Positions 1 to 10,212 of a stretch of 64,000 nucleotides of DNA are shown piece by piece; the first letter of the stretch is position 1; every line of letters begins with the position of its first letter. Under the pieces are notes generated by a model. The model was not told the origin of the DNA. It saw only the letters and a program-made list of their open reading frames with translations, and searched no databases. The position numbers and the translations under genes were made by a program. This DNA comes from Clostridium rhizosphaerae (GTDB lineage: Bacteria > Bacillota > Clostridia > Clostridiales > Clostridiaceae). The stretch spans positions 248,001 through 312,000 of the forward strand of contig NZ_JAESWC010000014.1 of the NCBI RefSeq assembly GCF_016765585.1. Reading direction: 5' to 3'.

Positions 1-1175
1 AACATAACAAGGTCAGCATCCTGCTCTATAGAACCTGATTCTCTAAGGTCTGAAAGCATAGGTCTGTGGTCTGCTCTTTGCTCAGGAGCACGAGAAAGCT
101 GTGAAAGTGCAATTACAGGGCATCCCATCTCTTTAGCAAGAGCTTTTATAGATCTTGATATTTCAGAAACTTCCTGCTGCCTGTTTTCCGGATTGCTTCC
201 TGACATAAGCTGAAGATAGTCAATTAAAATCATATCAATACTACCATGCTCAATCTTAAGCCTTCTGCACTTAGAACGCATTTCCATTACAGAGACCCCT
301 GCTGTATCATCTATAAATATCTTTGCTGCAGCAAGAGGCCCTGAAGCCCTGGCTATGTTCTCCCAATCTCTATCATCCAGGTTACCTGTTCGGAGTCTAA
401 GCATATCAACATTTGCCTCAGCACAAAGCAGCTTATAAGCAAGCTGTTCCTTAGACATTTCAAGAGAAAATATAGCAATACTTTTTCCGGATCTTAAAGC
501 TGCATGCTGAGCTAAGTTAAGGGCGAAGGTTGTTTTACCCATAGAAGGTCTTGCTGCTATAAGCACCATATCACCCTTTTGAAAACCGGAAGTCTTTGCA
601 TCAAGGTCTCCAAACCCTGATGGTACCCCTGTTACCTGACCTTTGTTATTGAAAAGTCTTTCAATTTCTAAAAAGCCTCTTTCAAGAACTACATTCATAG
701 GTTCGAAGTCTGCTGTATTTCTCTTTTCTGCAATATTAAATATTTTCTGCTCTGCTGAGTCAAGCACACCTTCAACATCGTCCTGCTTATTATAACTGGC
801 TTCTATTATTTCATTTGAAGCTCTTATAAGCTTTCTAAGCATTGCCTTTTGTCCTACAATTTCTATGTATGACTTAACATTTGCTGTAGACAGAGCTGTA
901 CCATATACTTCACTTATGTAAGTAAGCCCTCCAACAGATTCAAGTTTTTGGGCAGATTTTAAAGCTTCGGTTAAGGTAATTATATCTACAGGTGTATCTT
1001 TTTGATATAATTCAACCATCGTGCTGAAAAGCACCTTATGCGCATCTCTATAAAAATCCTCACTTTTTAAAACTTCCACAGCTGAAGCTATGGAAGTTCT
1101 TTCTTTAAGCATAGCACCTAATACCCACTGCTCTGCTTCAATATTGTGAGGCAAACTTCTTAGAGGTGTATCCAT
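1..1175 (-). CDS. dnaB: Replicative DNA helicase DnaB (3' end outside window)
   Basis: Hexameric helicase that unwinds the fork and recruits primase. My translation from the ATG at 1175 begins MDTPLRSLPHNIEAEQ and stays open to base 1, about 391 residues. It has the DnaB N-terminal domain, a linker, then the RecA-like ATPase with Walker A (RPSMGKTT), the Walker B/DYLQLM segment and DLRESGSIEQDAD near the window edge. Family members are about 440 residues, so roughly 50 C-terminal residues are missing. A GGAGGT Shine-Dalgarno sits just upstream. The neighbour order with lonC and rplI is usual in clostridia. Confidence 0.97.
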   Translation of the reverse strand, partial: MDTPLRSLPHNIEAEQWVLGAMLKERTSIASAVEVLKSEDFYRDAHKVLFSTMVELYQKDTPVDIITLTEALKSAQKLESVGGLTYISEVYGTALSTANVKSYIEIVGQKAMLRKLIRASNEIIEASYNKQDDVEGVLDSAEQKIFNIAEKRNTADFEPMNVVLERGFLEIERLFNNKGQVTGVPSGFGDLDAKTSGFQKGDMVLIAARPSMGKTTFALNLAQHAALRSGKSIAIFSLEMSKEQLAYKLLCAEANVDMLRLRTGNLDDRDWENIARASGPLAAAKIFIDDTAGVSVMEMRSKCRRLKIEHGSIDMILIDYLQLMSGSNPENRQQEVSEISRSIKALAKEMGCPVIALSQLSRAPEQRADHRPMLSDLRESGSIEQDADLVM

Positions 1176-1203
1176 GAAGAGACCTCCTTGCGTATATTAT
1201 TTT

Positions 1204-3096
1204 TTAAAATACCATTTCCATTAATTCTTCTATTGTTTCTACTGCTTTAACTTCGATATCCTTAAGACCTGATGGAACTTCCTTTAAATTATCCTTAGGT
1301 ACAACTACAAGCTTAATACCCTTTCTTCTTGCACCATATACCTTTTCAAATATTCCCCCTACAGGCTTAACATTTCCTCTTAAGGATATTTCACCGGTTA
1401 TTGCAATATCCTGTCTGATTGGCTTGTTTAACAAAGCACTTATTATACATACAGTTATTGCCGCACCTGCTGAAGGGCCATCAATATTTCCGCCTCCAAT
1501 AACATTAACATGGATATCATAGTCTTTTATATCCTTGTCAGTTATCTTTCTGATAACGGAAGCCGCATTAAATACAGAATCCTTTGCCATGCTTCCAGCA
1601 GTGTCATTAAAGCGAACCTGTCCAGTTCCTTTATCTTTTGCTTCAAAAACAGCTGTTTCTATTTCTAAAGTTGAACCAATATATCCATTCACACCTAGAC
1701 CATAAACATGACCTATTTCCCTATCATTTTCAGTCTTAACTTCTTCATAAGGAGTTAATCTTCCAATAGATATTATTTCGTGAACATCTTTTATCTGAAG
1801 CTTAATATTTTCACTTTCACCCTTGCTGTATAAAACATAACCATATACATCAGCTAGTATATTTACAGCTTTTCTTCCCTCTATGGTGTATCTGCTTATT
1901 AGCTCAGCTACCCCATCTTCAAGCTCTACCTTAAGCTTTTCTGCTGCATTTTCAACTATTTTCTCAATATCCTTTGCAGTTAAAGGCTCAAAATAAACCT
2001 CGGTACATCTTGAACGAAGAGCTGGGTTTATTTCATAAGGCTCTCTTGTTGTAGCACCAATAAGAACAAAGTCTGCCGGTGCTCCATTATCAAATAAATA
2101 TTTTATATATTTAGGTGTATTTTCATCCTCTGGATCATAGTAGGAAGATGAAAATTCAACTCTCTTATCCTCTAGAACTTTTAGAAGCTTGTTTTGAAGA
2201 ATTTCATCAAGTTCTCCAATTTCATCTATAAATAGTATTCCGCCATGGGCCTCTGTAACAAGTCCCGGCTTTGGCTCTGGAACACCAATTTCAGCTAAGT
2301 CTCTTTTGCTCCCTTGATAAATTGGGTCATGAACAGAACCTAATAAAGGGTTTGTTATTTCTCTAGGATCCCATCTTAAAGTAGTACCATCTACTTCTAC
2401 AAACTTAGCATCTTCTCTAAAAGGAGTATGCTTAATTTTTTTAGCCTCTTCAAGTGCGAGTCTTGCAGCAGTAGTTTTACCTACCCCTGGAGGTCCGTAT
2501 AAAATTATATGTTGAGGATATGGTGAAGCCATTTTTGACAACAATGACTTTATGGCTCTTTCCTGCCCTACTATTTCATCAAAGCTATCTGGTCTAAGCA
2601 TAGACTGAATATTTTTGGTAAGCTTTTTTGTATCCAAAACTTCTAGGTCTGCATACTTCTTTAAAGTCTTTGCATTTTCAGGACCCTTTTGCTTTTTAAG
2701 TATGCCTAATCTAACTTCATCAACATACTTATCCTGTTTTTCCATAAGAGCCTGTTCAACTTCTTTTTCAATTTCATTTTGTACATATCTTTTAGCTACA
2801 GCTTCTGCAATCCATTTATTTGTATCAGCCAAAACCTCATGTAAGTTGTTCTCGCTTGGTATAGTATCTATACCTTTTCCATCACTTACAATTCTGTTTA
2901 AAGCATAAATTCTTTTATATACATCGCCGCTGTGAATATGCTTTTGAAGCTTAAACTTTGTTATTCTTGCTCTCATAGCACCTTCATCAAGTACATTTTT
3001 AGTTACTTGGAACAAAACATCTACTTGAGACTCAATCGGAACTGTATTTATTTTATTTTCATCAAAGCTATAGTCAAACTTAAATTCTGATTTCAT
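1204..3096 (-). CDS. lonC: Lon-family ATP-dependent protease LonC
   Basis: Cytoplasmic AAA+ protease of the clostridial LonC type, 630 residues. Walker A (GPPGVGKTT) lies near residue 200, Walker B (ILFIDEIGEL) near 290 and an arginine-finger region (NPALRSRC) near 360. The C-terminal Lon protease domain has the Ser in DGPSAGA (S542) and the Lys in FEKVYG (K585), the 43-residue spacing known for the Lon Ser-Lys dyad. It lacks the large LAN substrate-binding domain of classical Lon. Start supported by GGGGGAAACATAATG. It lies between rplI and dnaB, probably co-transcribed with rplI. Confidence 0.93.
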   Translation of the reverse strand: MKSEFKFDYSFDENKINTVPIESQVDVLFQVTKNVLDEGAMRARITKFKLQKHIHSGDVYKRIYALNRIVSDGKGIDTIPSENNLHEVLADTNKWIAEAVAKRYVQNEIEKEVEQALMEKQDKYVDEVRLGILKKQKGPENAKTLKKYADLEVLDTKKLTKNIQSMLRPDSFDEIVGQERAIKSLLSKMASPYPQHIILYGPPGVGKTTAARLALEEAKKIKHTPFREDAKFVEVDGTTLRWDPREITNPLLGSVHDPIYQGSKRDLAEIGVPEPKPGLVTEAHGGILFIDEIGELDEILQNKLLKVLEDKRVEFSSSYYDPEDENTPKYIKYLFDNGAPADFVLIGATTREPYEINPALRSRCTEVYFEPLTAKDIEKIVENAAEKLKVELEDGVAELISRYTIEGRKAVNILADVYGYVLYSKGESENIKLQIKDVHEIISIGRLTPYEEVKTENDREIGHVYGLGVNGYIGSTLEIETAVFEAKDKGTGQVRFNDTAGSMAKDSVFNAASVIRKITDKDIKDYDIHVNVIGGGNIDGPSAGAAITVCIISALLNKPIRQDIAITGEISLRGNVKPVGGIFEKVYGARRKGIKLVVVPKDNLKEVPSGLKDIEVKAVETIEELMEMVF

Positions 3097-3129
3097 TATG
3101 TTTCCCCCTTATGCTGCAGCGTAATTTCT

Positions 3130-3216
3130 ATGTTTAGGAGAACTTTATAGTTTCACATGGTAAATTGCCATTTAAGAAACTTAAACGGCACACTTACTTT
3201 GAAATCTATATGCAAT
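3130..3216. repeat. Imperfect palindromic repeat, family 3, copy A
   Basis: Arms around TTTCACATGGTAAATTGCC and its imperfect complement ending GAAATCTATAT form a long hairpin centred on a TTTAAG/CTTAAA core. A diverged copy lies at 37340-37448 and a fragment at about 36044-36072. It sits between rplI and lonC. It may be a small non-autonomous palindromic element; no transposase is seen. Confidence 0.5.
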
Positions 3217-3663
3217 CTATTTTTGCTCTACAATGACAACATTAATTTTTGTAGACACTTCAGGGTAAAGTTTAACTTCAACCTCATAAGTTCCTAAAGT
3301 TCTTATAGTATCAACATTAACCTTTTTCTTATCTACGTTTATCTTGCATTGAGCATTTATTGCATCAGCTATATCCTTGCTTGTTATAGAACCAAACAAT
3401 CTTCCGCTCTCTCCTGATTTTGCACTTATCTTAACTTCTTTTCCTTTAAGATCGTTAGCTAACTTTTGAGCTGCTTCAATTTCAGCTAATTTTTTTCTTC
3501 TTTCTGCTTCTTTCTTCTGATTTAAAACAGTCATATTTGCTTCTGTAGCTTCTTGAGCAAGCTTCTTTGGAAACAAAAAATTTCTTGCATAACCATCAGA
3601 GGCATTTATAACTTCTCCTTTTTTACCTACATTTTTAACGTCAGCTAATAATATAACTTTCAT
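3217..3663 (-). CDS. rplI: 50S ribosomal protein L9
   Basis: Ribosomal protein L9, 148 residues, the usual bacterial length. The N-terminal rRNA-binding domain begins [17 protein letters not shown] and has the [13 protein letters not shown] motif, followed by a long charged connecting helix and the C-terminal domain. Its ATG overlaps the last base of the gdpP stop codon (TAATG), so the two are translationally coupled. The gdpP-rplI pairing is common in Firmicutes. Confidence 0.98.
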   Translation of the reverse strand: MKVILLADVKNVGKKGEVINASDGYARNFLFPKKLAQEATEANMTVLNQKKEAERRKKLAEIEAAQKLANDLKGKEVKISAKSGESGRLFGSITSKDIADAINAQCKINVDKKKVNVDTIRTLGTYEVEVKLYPEVSTKINVVIVEQK

Positions 3664-5654
3664 TACTTTTCACTCTCCCTTAAGTTTTTATCAATTGCAT
3701 CTTGTAATATCTCTAATGCATCCTCTATAGAATCGGCTTCAAACTTAGTTCCTGCCATAGTCATATGGCCGCCTCCCCCTATAGATTCCATGATTACTTG
3801 TACGTTGACATCACCCAGGGATCTTCCGCTAATAAATACCTCATCACCTATTTTAGCAAGAACAAATGATGCTTGGATACCAGTAATATTTAGCAGTTCA
3901 TCCGCTGCTTGGGCAACCAATACAGTATCTTCTATTTCTTTTGGACAAGTAGCCACAGCTATTCCATTTACTACCTTTGCAGATCTAATTATATCGGCTT
4001 TTTTGAGATAAGTATCCAAATTTTCCGCAAACAACTTTTTAATGTCTATAGTATCTGCGCCAAGGCGTCTTAAAAAGCTTGCAGCCTCAAAGGTTCTAAC
4101 ACCTGTTTTAAAGTAAAAGTTCTTTGTGTCTACGCATATGCCTGCAAGAAGCGCTTCCGCTTCAATAGGCTTAATCTTAGGATTCTCAATCATATACTGA
4201 AGCATCTCTGTAACAAGCTCAGAGGTTGAAGATGCGTAGGTTTCGATATAGCTTAGAAGTACCCCCTCTACAGCATCCGGTGATCTCCTATGGTGATCTA
4301 TAATTACTATCTTTTTAAACTGCTTAACCAGCTCAAAATCTAATACATATCCTTTATTATGGACATCAACAATTATAAGTAAACTATCTTCTTTTAAATT
4401 CTGCCTTACAGCTTCAGTGTTAATCATGGTATTCTGGTAACCCGGCTCCTCACTAAACTTTTTAAGTATTCCCTCTATAGCTGAATTTTTTTCATCAAGT
4501 ATAATATAGCAGGGTTTATTTAAAAGCTTAACTGCACTATTTATTCCAATAGCAGCACCAAAGCAGTCTATATCAGGATTTTTATGTCCCATAACAAAAA
4601 CATTGCTGCTTCCATTTATAAGATCAACTAAAGCATGAGCTATAACTCTTGCTCTAACCTTAGTTCTCTTTTCTACCTCTTTAGTTTTACCACCATAGAA
4701 AGAAAGCTTTTCTCCATTTTTAACAACTACCTGGTCTCCGCCTCGTCCCAAAGCAAGCTCCTGCGCTGAAGAAGCAAACTGATGATTTTCAAGAGGAGTT
4801 TTACCGTTTCTTCCTACTCCAATACTAAGCGTAACAGCTAATGTATTTCCATAATTAATATCTCTTATCGAATCCAATATATCAAACTTCTTGTCCATTT
4901 CAGCTTGAATACATTTATCCTGGCAGACAATAATATATTTATTGTTATAGTATTTTTTAAGAATCCCATTTAAGCTTAGAGCATAATTATTAATAGCCCT
5001 TTCTATCTCTGCATTTAAAATAGGTCTTTTATCCTCTTCAATACTTTTAATAACCTCATCCAAATTGTCCACTTCTACAAGCATAACAGAAGGCTTATTC
5101 CCCTCTATGCTGTTTTCAAGTTCAACCAGCTCCGTCACATCATAAAAATACAAAAGTACAATATTATCTTCTTTGTTTTTAACTTCAGAAGTATCTATTA
5201 TGCTTGTATATATATCGTAATATCTATTCTTAAGTTTAATATTTTTAAAATTGCTTCTCTTTTCATTTAAAACATACTTAATATTAAAATCCTTAACAAC
5301 CTCTGTGATGTTTTTACCAAATATATCCTGACCCTCCATAATAGAAGAAGCATTTTGGTTATACCAGACAATACTACCCTTATCACTTACCATGATAAAA
5401 GGAAAAGGAAGTTTAACAAGAGTACTTCTTGTAGCAACATCAAGTTGTGAAGAAAAGTCTTCAACAAATCTTTTCCACTCATCCTTTCGTTTTCGTGAGT
5501 GATACATATTATAAATTAAAAGAACAGCGTATACAACTAATGCTGCAGTACCTGCAATAAAATGACCATAAGCAAACATCACTATTATGGAAACTGCAAT
5601 AATGATCATATAAAGCTTGTTGCTTGCATTAAAATAATTGAATTTATTATCCAT
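3663..5654 (-). CDS. gdpP: Cyclic-di-AMP phosphodiesterase, GdpP/YybT family
   Basis: Membrane enzyme that hydrolyses c-di-AMP, 663 residues. Order: two N-terminal membrane segments (about 14-48), a PAS-like segment, a degenerate GGDEF domain that keeps only a SIGVGR remnant and no GGDEF, then DHH ([15 protein letters not shown] near 356, DHHRRSP) and DHHA1 with [10 protein letters not shown] near the end. The metal-binding Asp and His residues are present. It lies between yybS and rplI, as in other Firmicutes. Confidence 0.95.
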   Translation of the reverse strand: MDNKFNYFNASNKLYMIIIAVSIIVMFAYGHFIAGTAALVVYAVLLIYNMYHSRKRKDEWKRFVEDFSSQLDVATRSTLVKLPFPFIMVSDKGSIVWYNQNASSIMEGQDIFGKNITEVVKDFNIKYVLNEKRSNFKNIKLKNRYYDIYTSIIDTSEVKNKEDNIVLLYFYDVTELVELENSIEGNKPSVMLVEVDNLDEVIKSIEEDKRPILNAEIERAINNYALSLNGILKKYYNNKYIIVCQDKCIQAEMDKKFDILDSIRDINYGNTLAVTLSIGVGRNGKTPLENHQFASSAQELALGRGGDQVVVKNGEKLSFYGGKTKEVEKRTKVRARVIAHALVDLINGSSNVFVMGHKNPDIDCFGAAIGINSAVKLLNKPCYIILDEKNSAIEGILKKFSEEPGYQNTMINTEAVRQNLKEDSLLIIVDVHNKGYVLDFELVKQFKKIVIIDHHRRSPDAVEGVLLSYIETYASSTSELVTEMLQYMIENPKIKPIEAEALLAGICVDTKNFYFKTGVRTFEAASFLRRLGADTIDIKKLFAENLDTYLKKADIIRSAKVVNGIAVATCPKEIEDTVLVAQAADELLNITGIQASFVLAKIGDEVFISGRSLGDVNVQVIMESIGGGGHMTMAGTKFEADSIEDALEILQDAIDKNLRESEK

Positions 5655-5670
5655 TATTTGGCCTCCCGCA

Positions 5671-6672
5671 TTATTTCTTCAGGATTCTATTAGGATTTAT
5701 TTTTCTAAAATCAAACAGCATATCTATTAAACCTAAATAAACAAGTATAGTTCCAAACATTGGATTAAGCGCAAGGAAGATAACTATTATAGTTATTATA
5801 GCGTTTGTTAATTTGAATCTATTTTTAAGATAATAAGAAACTACAGAAATACCCACTAATAAAAATGCGAACTGCATAATCACTTGTCCTGACACAAGTA
5901 TAGGCTTACCTATAGGTATATTTTTAGCACTTAAAAGTACACCAAGCGGTACAGGCATGACAATAAGAGCACCAATAAAGCTATTAATATAAAACTCTGT
6001 AAATGGAGTAAACTTTTTTAAGTTGTATCCAAATCTTCTTAGTACAGCCCTTGAAACAGCATAGTTAACAAATGAGGACACTATAGACTGCATAATTAAA
6101 GCTGCTGCTAAAAAATTCAATATATATTGAGGAGTTAGCATATTGAACACGCTTAGAGATTGATTTATCTGCTCCTCAGTCATACCAGCCTTTACGTACA
6201 GCTCTTTAACCATTGGTATGGTTTCTTTCATCATATCATTAAACTGATTAACCGTTGTTGTAAAAAAACCTGTAATGCTTGTTTTTTGAATTATTAGTAT
6301 TGTAATTAAAAAGTTTATAACAATAGCCAATAAAGATGCTAACGTTAGTATTATCAGCGTAAAATTGATACTTTTATTTTTTCTTATGCTGTAACCGAAA
6401 ACCAGCCCGGTAAAGCCAAAGGATAAGGCTGACAAAGCGGCCTGAATAGGGTTAAAAAGCATAGCTGTAATAATCGTGCTTACAATTATAGCTGTCAAAG
6501 TTACTTTGAAATTATGTCGAAGGTAAAGTATAGCTACAGGTATAGGTAAAATTAAAGTCCCTAAAAAAGCTATCATAGGCACATAACCTGTAATTAGCAT
6601 TAAAACTACAATTATAGCTGATATAAGGCCTGCTTCAACTGTAGATTTTGTACTGTTTGTTCTGTTTTCCAT
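5671..6672 (-). CDS. yybS: YybS-like DUF2232 membrane protein
   Basis: Integral membrane protein of 333 residues with about eight hydrophobic segments and short loops, matching DUF2232/YybS, which is found next to gdpP in many Firmicutes. Biochemical function is unknown; some relatives resemble ECF-transporter S components. Start supported by AGGAGAATACATAAATG. A 16-base gap to gdpP suggests one operon. Confidence 0.85.
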   Translation of the reverse strand: MENRTNSTKSTVEAGLISAIIVVLMLITGYVPMIAFLGTLILPIPVAILYLRHNFKVTLTAIIVSTIITAMLFNPIQAALSALSFGFTGLVFGYSIRKNKSINFTLIILTLASLLAIVINFLITILIIQKTSITGFFTTTVNQFNDMMKETIPMVKELYVKAGMTEEQINQSLSVFNMLTPQYILNFLAAALIMQSIVSSFVNYAVSRAVLRRFGYNLKKFTPFTEFYINSFIGALIVMPVPLGVLLSAKNIPIGKPILVSGQVIMQFAFLLVGISVVSYYLKNRFKLTNAIITIIVIFLALNPMFGTILVYLGLIDMLFDFRKINPNRILKK

Positions 6673-6692
6673 TTATGTATTCTCCTAGATTA

Positions 6693-7010
6693 TTAGTTTC
6701 TTTCTTTTATATGATTATAAAGTCTGCTTAAATCCTTCCCCTGTTTTTCTACTCCATCTTCTTCAATTATACCCACTTTAAGCTTTTTCTTAACGCTTTC
6801 ATCCACTGCAGTAAAAGAGTAACCTAATCTCTCTGCAAGAATATAAAGTATTATAATTGCCCCAGAAATGCAGTCTAAAATTGCATCATGAGCTACATTA
6901 CTTCCTTTAGTAAGCAGTTTAAAAAAATCTCCTATAATACAAAGCAGTTCCGCCTTAAGCTGCTCAATTATCTTTATATTGGACATTATATTAAATTCAT
7001 CTCTCTTCAA
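6693..7010 (-). CDS. Clostridial MazG-like small protein
   Basis: 105 residues, helical, resembling the short MazG-like proteins of clostridia, which are distantly related to NTP pyrophosphohydrolases. The EExxE metal motif of true MazG is not obvious, so activity is uncertain. The start is a TTG at 7010, chosen because a GGAGG lies eight bases upstream; that GGAGG is the end of the double-hairpin repeat at 7019-7105. An internal ATG at 6986 has no comparable ribosome-binding site. It lies 20 bases before yybS. Confidence 0.7.
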   Translation of the reverse strand: MKRDEFNIMSNIKIIEQLKAELLCIIGDFFKLLTKGSNVAHDAILDCISGAIIILYILAERLGYSFTAVDESVKKKLKVGIIEEDGVEKQGKDLSRLYNHIKERN

Positions 7011-7018
7011 TTAGCTTT

Positions 7019-7105
7019 CCTCCTTTTTGTCGGAACACGGGGCAGTTTAAGCCTGCTCATTCCCATTCGCAAACTGCCCGTAAAAGTGCATTTAGCACTT
7101 TTACC
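7019..7105 (-). repeat. Double-hairpin repeat, family 1, copy 1
   Basis: On the minus strand it reads hairpin GTAAAAGTGC-TAAAT-GCACTTTTAC, then a longer stem GGGCAGTTT/AAACTGCCC with a conserved GAATGGGAATGAG-type loop, then GTTCCGACAAAAAGGAGG. The last GGAGG is the Shine-Dalgarno of the MazG-like gene. Both stems differ from other copies by compensating base changes. Confidence 0.85.
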
Positions 7106-7220
7106 CCCATCTGTATACAAAGTAACCATTTTCAATAACTCTATAAATCTATTTTAGTTATTTTTAGGTATTAATGCAACAAAAGTTTGTCCTTTCCATT
7201 AATTATCTGTAATTATATGG

Positions 7221-7226
7221 TATAAT
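7221..7226 (+). promoter_or_regulatory. Probable -10 box of the hydrolase gene
   Basis: A perfect TATAAT 34 bases before the start at 7260. The -35 region is weak (TTAATT with a 16-base spacer), so this is only a likely sigma-A promoter. Confidence 0.4.
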
Positions 7227-7259
7227 AATCGAGAGAATATGTTAGGAGGGAGAAATTCA

Positions 7260-8162
7260 ATGCTTATTGCATTAATATTAGCTTTATTATTAATTTTGTC
7301 AATAGTCTCAGGAATTTATTTTTCAAATGTAGCGCTCAAGCCCAAAACCCGCGATTATGAAGAAACTTATGAATACGAACAGGAAAAAGGCAGAATCATA
7401 AAAGATGAATATGAAAAACTCCTTAAAGAAGAGTTTTATATAAAATCGCCCTATGGGTATAACCTTCACGCGATATACTTTCCAAATGGAAATTCAAAAA
7501 AGACAATAATCATAGTTCATGGAATAACCTGTAATCTATTTGTTTCTGTTAAATATATGAATATGTTCTATAAAAGAGGTTTTAACATCTTAATTTACGA
7601 TCATAGATTCCATGGAAAAAGCCAAGGAGACTTTTGCAGCTTTGGATTTTATGAAAAATATGATTTAAAGGCTTGTACAGATTGGGTGCTAGCCCGTAAC
7701 GGAAAAGATTCTATAGTTGGGCTTCATGGTGAATCCATGGGAGCAGCAACTGTGCTTCAAAACCTCGCTATAGATGATAGAATAGCCTTTTGTATAGCAG
7801 ACTGCCCTTATTCAGATCTTTTTAAACTTTTAAGATTGAGATTGAAACTGGATTACCACCTTGTACCATTTCCAGTTTTATATATAGCTAATATAGTTTC
7901 AAAGATAAGATACGGGGTTTATTTAAGCGACGTATCTCCTGTAAGGGATATTCATAATGTAGAAATTCCAATATTTTTTATTCATGGTCAAAATGATAAT
8001 TACATACCTCACGAAATGAGCGTTGATATGTTCAATATTAAAAAGGGTGTGAAAAAGCTTTATCTTGCACCAAATTCAGACCATGCTGAGGCTTACTGGA
8101 ACAATCAAGAAGAGTATGACAAATTAGTTGGAAACTTTTTAGAAGAATTAAATATTAAATAA
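7260..8162 (+). CDS. Membrane-anchored alpha/beta hydrolase
   Basis: 300-residue alpha/beta hydrolase of the YqkD/BAAT-like type. An N-terminal membrane anchor (about 2-22) is followed by the hydrolase fold, with the oxyanion segment VHGITCN, nucleophile elbow GLHGESMGA and a late FIHGQNDNYI acid region and DHAEAY histidine, giving a plausible Ser-Asp-His triad. The ATG at 7260 is preferred over the ATG at 7239 because AGGAGGG lies nine bases upstream of it and inside the longer reading. Substrate unknown. Confidence 0.85.
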   Translation: MLIALILALLLILSIVSGIYFSNVALKPKTRDYEETYEYEQEKGRIIKDEYEKLLKEEFYIKSPYGYNLHAIYFPNGNSKKTIIIVHGITCNLFVSVKYMNMFYKRGFNILIYDHRFHGKSQGDFCSFGFYEKYDLKACTDWVLARNGKDSIVGLHGESMGAATVLQNLAIDDRIAFCIADCPYSDLFKLLRLRLKLDYHLVPFPVLYIANIVSKIRYGVYLSDVSPVRDIHNVEIPIFFIHGQNDNYIPHEMSVDMFNIKKGVKKLYLAPNSDHAEAYWNNQEEYDKLVGNFLEELNIK

Positions 8163-8164
8163 AC

Positions 8165-8200
8165 AAATCCCATAGAATCATCAATTTCTATGGGATTTTT
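8165..8200 (+). terminator. Rho-independent terminator after the hydrolase
   Basis: Stem AAATCCCATAGAA/TTCTATGGGATTTTT begins right after the stop codon. Confidence 0.85.
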
Positions 8201-8361
8201 ATATCTGTAATTAATTATTACTTGTTTTATATTCTCAATTGAGATTTAATATTTGTAAAATATTTGCATTTTTATATTGAAATAGTGTAACATTCCAACT
8301 ATAATTATCATATACTTAATTATCAATTGAAAACATATTAATAAAACAAGGAGACTTAAAA

Positions 8362-9261
8362 ATGACCACGCAAAATTTTAAAAAGATTAAGCAAGTACTT
8401 TGGATAATACTATTTGCTAATTTAGCAGTAGCTTTACTTAAGATAATAATAGGAAGTTCAATAAAAAGTGCCAGCATGACTGCAGACGGTTTTCATTCGC
8501 TGACAGACGGTTCTTCTAATATAGTAGGACTTATCGGAATAAGCCTAGCATCAAAACCTGTTGACGAGGATCACCCATACGGACACAAAAAATTCGAGAC
8601 TTTATCCGGCCTCTTCATAGCGGGAATGCTCTTATTTATTGGAGGAAAAATTGTTTTTACTGCTATAGGTAGATTTGTAAACCCTGTTGCACCACAAATT
8701 ACTATTGAAAGCCTTATTACTTTAGCTGTAACTCTTGCTATTAATATCTTTGTAAGCACCTATGAATATAAACAAGGAAAGAACCTAAACAGTTATATTC
8801 TGATTTCCGACTCACTTCATACAAGAAGCGATATTTACGTATCCATAGGAGTAATCTTTACATTAATATGTGTAAAACTTGGTCTTCCGGCAATAATAGA
8901 CCCTATAGCTTCTTTAGTTGTATCAGGCTTCATATTTCATGCCTCCTATGAAATTTTTTCATCAGCAGGCGGTATATTAGTTGATAAAGCTGTTATTGAT
9001 ACTTCTAAAGTTAAAGAAATAGCGCTTGAATTTGAGGAAGTAAAAGGCGTTCATAAGATAAGAAGCCGTGGAAGCGAAAATGAAATGTACGTTGATATGC
9101 ATATATTGATCGAACCTAAAATGAGTGTTGAAAAATCTCATGAGCTTATTCACCTCCTAGAAAAGAAGATGCAAAAGGAGATAAACCAAAATCTTCAGGT
9201 AACCGTTCATATAGAGCCATTTTATAACAAGTCTGAAACTGCTAATTCCTTAAAATTTTAG
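8362..9261 (+). CDS. Cation diffusion facilitator (CDF) metal exporter
   Basis: 299-residue CDF-family divalent-metal/proton antiporter, six membrane segments. Signature residues are visible: MTADGFHSLTDGSSN in TM2 (HxxxD) and DSLHTRSD in TM5 (HxxxD), with the HPYGHKKFE loop after TM2, followed by the cytoplasmic ferredoxin-like dimerisation domain. Metal is not certain; the DGxHxxxD pattern fits Zn/Fe/Mn-type subfamilies. Start supported by AAGGAGACTTAAAAATG. A second CDF lies at 50629-51810. Confidence 0.92.
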   Translation: MTTQNFKKIKQVLWIILFANLAVALLKIIIGSSIKSASMTADGFHSLTDGSSNIVGLIGISLASKPVDEDHPYGHKKFETLSGLFIAGMLLFIGGKIVFTAIGRFVNPVAPQITIESLITLAVTLAINIFVSTYEYKQGKNLNSYILISDSLHTRSDIYVSIGVIFTLICVKLGLPAIIDPIASLVVSGFIFHASYEIFSSAGGILVDKAVIDTSKVKEIALEFEEVKGVHKIRSRGSENEMYVDMHILIEPKMSVEKSHELIHLLEKKMQKEINQNLQVTVHIEPFYNKSETANSLKF

Positions 9262-9267
9262 TGTAAT

Positions 9268-9295
9268 TTAAAAGCGGCCTTGAGGCCGCTTTTAA
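9268..9295. terminator. Bidirectional terminator between convergent genes
   Basis: Perfect stem AAAAGCGGCC/GGCCGCTTTT with a TTGA loop lies between the CDF gene and the converging ABC permease, whose stop codon falls inside the stem. Confidence 0.88.
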
Positions 9296-10119
9296 TGTGT
9301 TCCAAGTATTCCAAGTTCCCTGCACTTTCTTTCAACTCTCATAAATATGAAGCTTCCTAGAACTGCAAAACCTATCATAGCTATTATAATTATTATAAAC
9401 TCCTTTTGAAGAGAAAATAGGGGAGTCTGATTAATAAGTATTGCTCTGCTGCTGTCATAAATATATGTCATCGGAAGTATAAGAGAGATAAATAGAAATC
9501 CTCTTGGCATAACCTTTACCGGAAAGTATCCTCCTGAAAAGGCTGAGACCATTGAACTTGTTATATCAATAATTCCGTTTGCTTCTTTTGCAAGAAGCAC
9601 TAAAGCACCAACAGCTAAGCCTAGCCCAAGCATTCCAATTATACCCGGAATCAAGAACAATATAGCCTTAAGAAGTCCTGCCGTTATTGTAAAGCCAAAA
9701 GCAAAGTGACATACAATACCTGTGAGTATTACCTCAAAGGTTGTAGCACAAAAATTAAAAATGCTCTTGCTTGTCATTAAAACTATCCTATTTACAGGAG
9801 CACTCCAATTAGATTCCAGAACCCCCTGCCTCATTTCTTCCTTTAGTGAAAAGCCCATAGTCCAAAATACTGTTGACACATAAGAAGAAATCATGTAGCC
9901 AATAACTAAAAAACTCATAAAGTCGGAGTTTCCCGTATATTTTTCAAACCCCATAAGCTTTCCGCTGCCAGAAAAGCTTTTTCCCATAAAATAAAAGGGT
10001 GTAAGCCACATTATAGGATCAAACAAGGTCATTATAAAATTAACAGGGTACCTAAAATATATTTTCATACTTATAATAAATCTCGACCGAAAAACAATCA
10101 TTATATCTTTAAACTTCAA
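9292..10119 (-). CDS. ABC-2 type permease (second of two)
   Basis: 275-residue membrane subunit with six hydrophobic segments and the ABC-2 pattern (EEMRQGVLESNWSAPVNR after TM2, LPMTYIYDSSRAI before the last segments). It pairs with the permease at 10212 and the ATPase at 11045 to form an exporter of the antibiotic-resistance type. The start is a TTG at 10119, eight bases after GGAG; the nearby ATG at 10126 is out of frame and closes at once. That GGAG belongs to the repeat at 10129-10212. Confidence 0.88.
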   Translation of the reverse strand: MKFKDIMIVFRSRFIISMKIYFRYPVNFIMTLFDPIMWLTPFYFMGKSFSGSGKLMGFEKYTGNSDFMSFLVIGYMISSYVSTVFWTMGFSLKEEMRQGVLESNWSAPVNRIVLMTSKSIFNFCATTFEVILTGIVCHFAFGFTITAGLLKAILFLIPGIIGMLGLGLAVGALVLLAKEANGIIDITSSMVSAFSGGYFPVKVMPRGFLFISLILPMTYIYDSSRAILINQTPLFSLQKEFIIIIIAMIGFAVLGSFIFMRVERKCRELGILGTH

Positions 10120-10128
10120 TTTTCATTC

Positions 10129-10212
10129 TCCTTTTACCGAATACTGGGTATCTTATACTCGCTCGTTCCCACTCGCAAGATACCCGTTAAAGTCCATTTA
10201 GGACTTTAACCT
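10129..10212 (-). repeat. Double-hairpin repeat, family 1, copy 2
   Basis: Stem GTTAAAGTCC/GGACTTTAAC with loop ATTTA, next to stem GGGTATCTT/AAGATACCC with the conserved CTCGTTCCCACTCG loop and terminal CGGTAAAAGGAG. It fills the gap between the two permease genes and supplies the ribosome-binding site of the downstream TTG start. Confidence 0.85.

Noticed and set aside
2615-2908. 97-residue plus-strand open frame inside lonC
   Set aside because: Antisense shadow of a conserved coding region with no ribosome-binding site.
7019-7105. Family-1 repeats considered as a CRISPR array or riboswitch
   Set aside because: No spacer-repeat regularity; the repeat units abut and are themselves hairpins. 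As a riboswitch, copies stand before unrelated genes (mazG-like, ABC permease, recR, metallochaperone) with no terminator.
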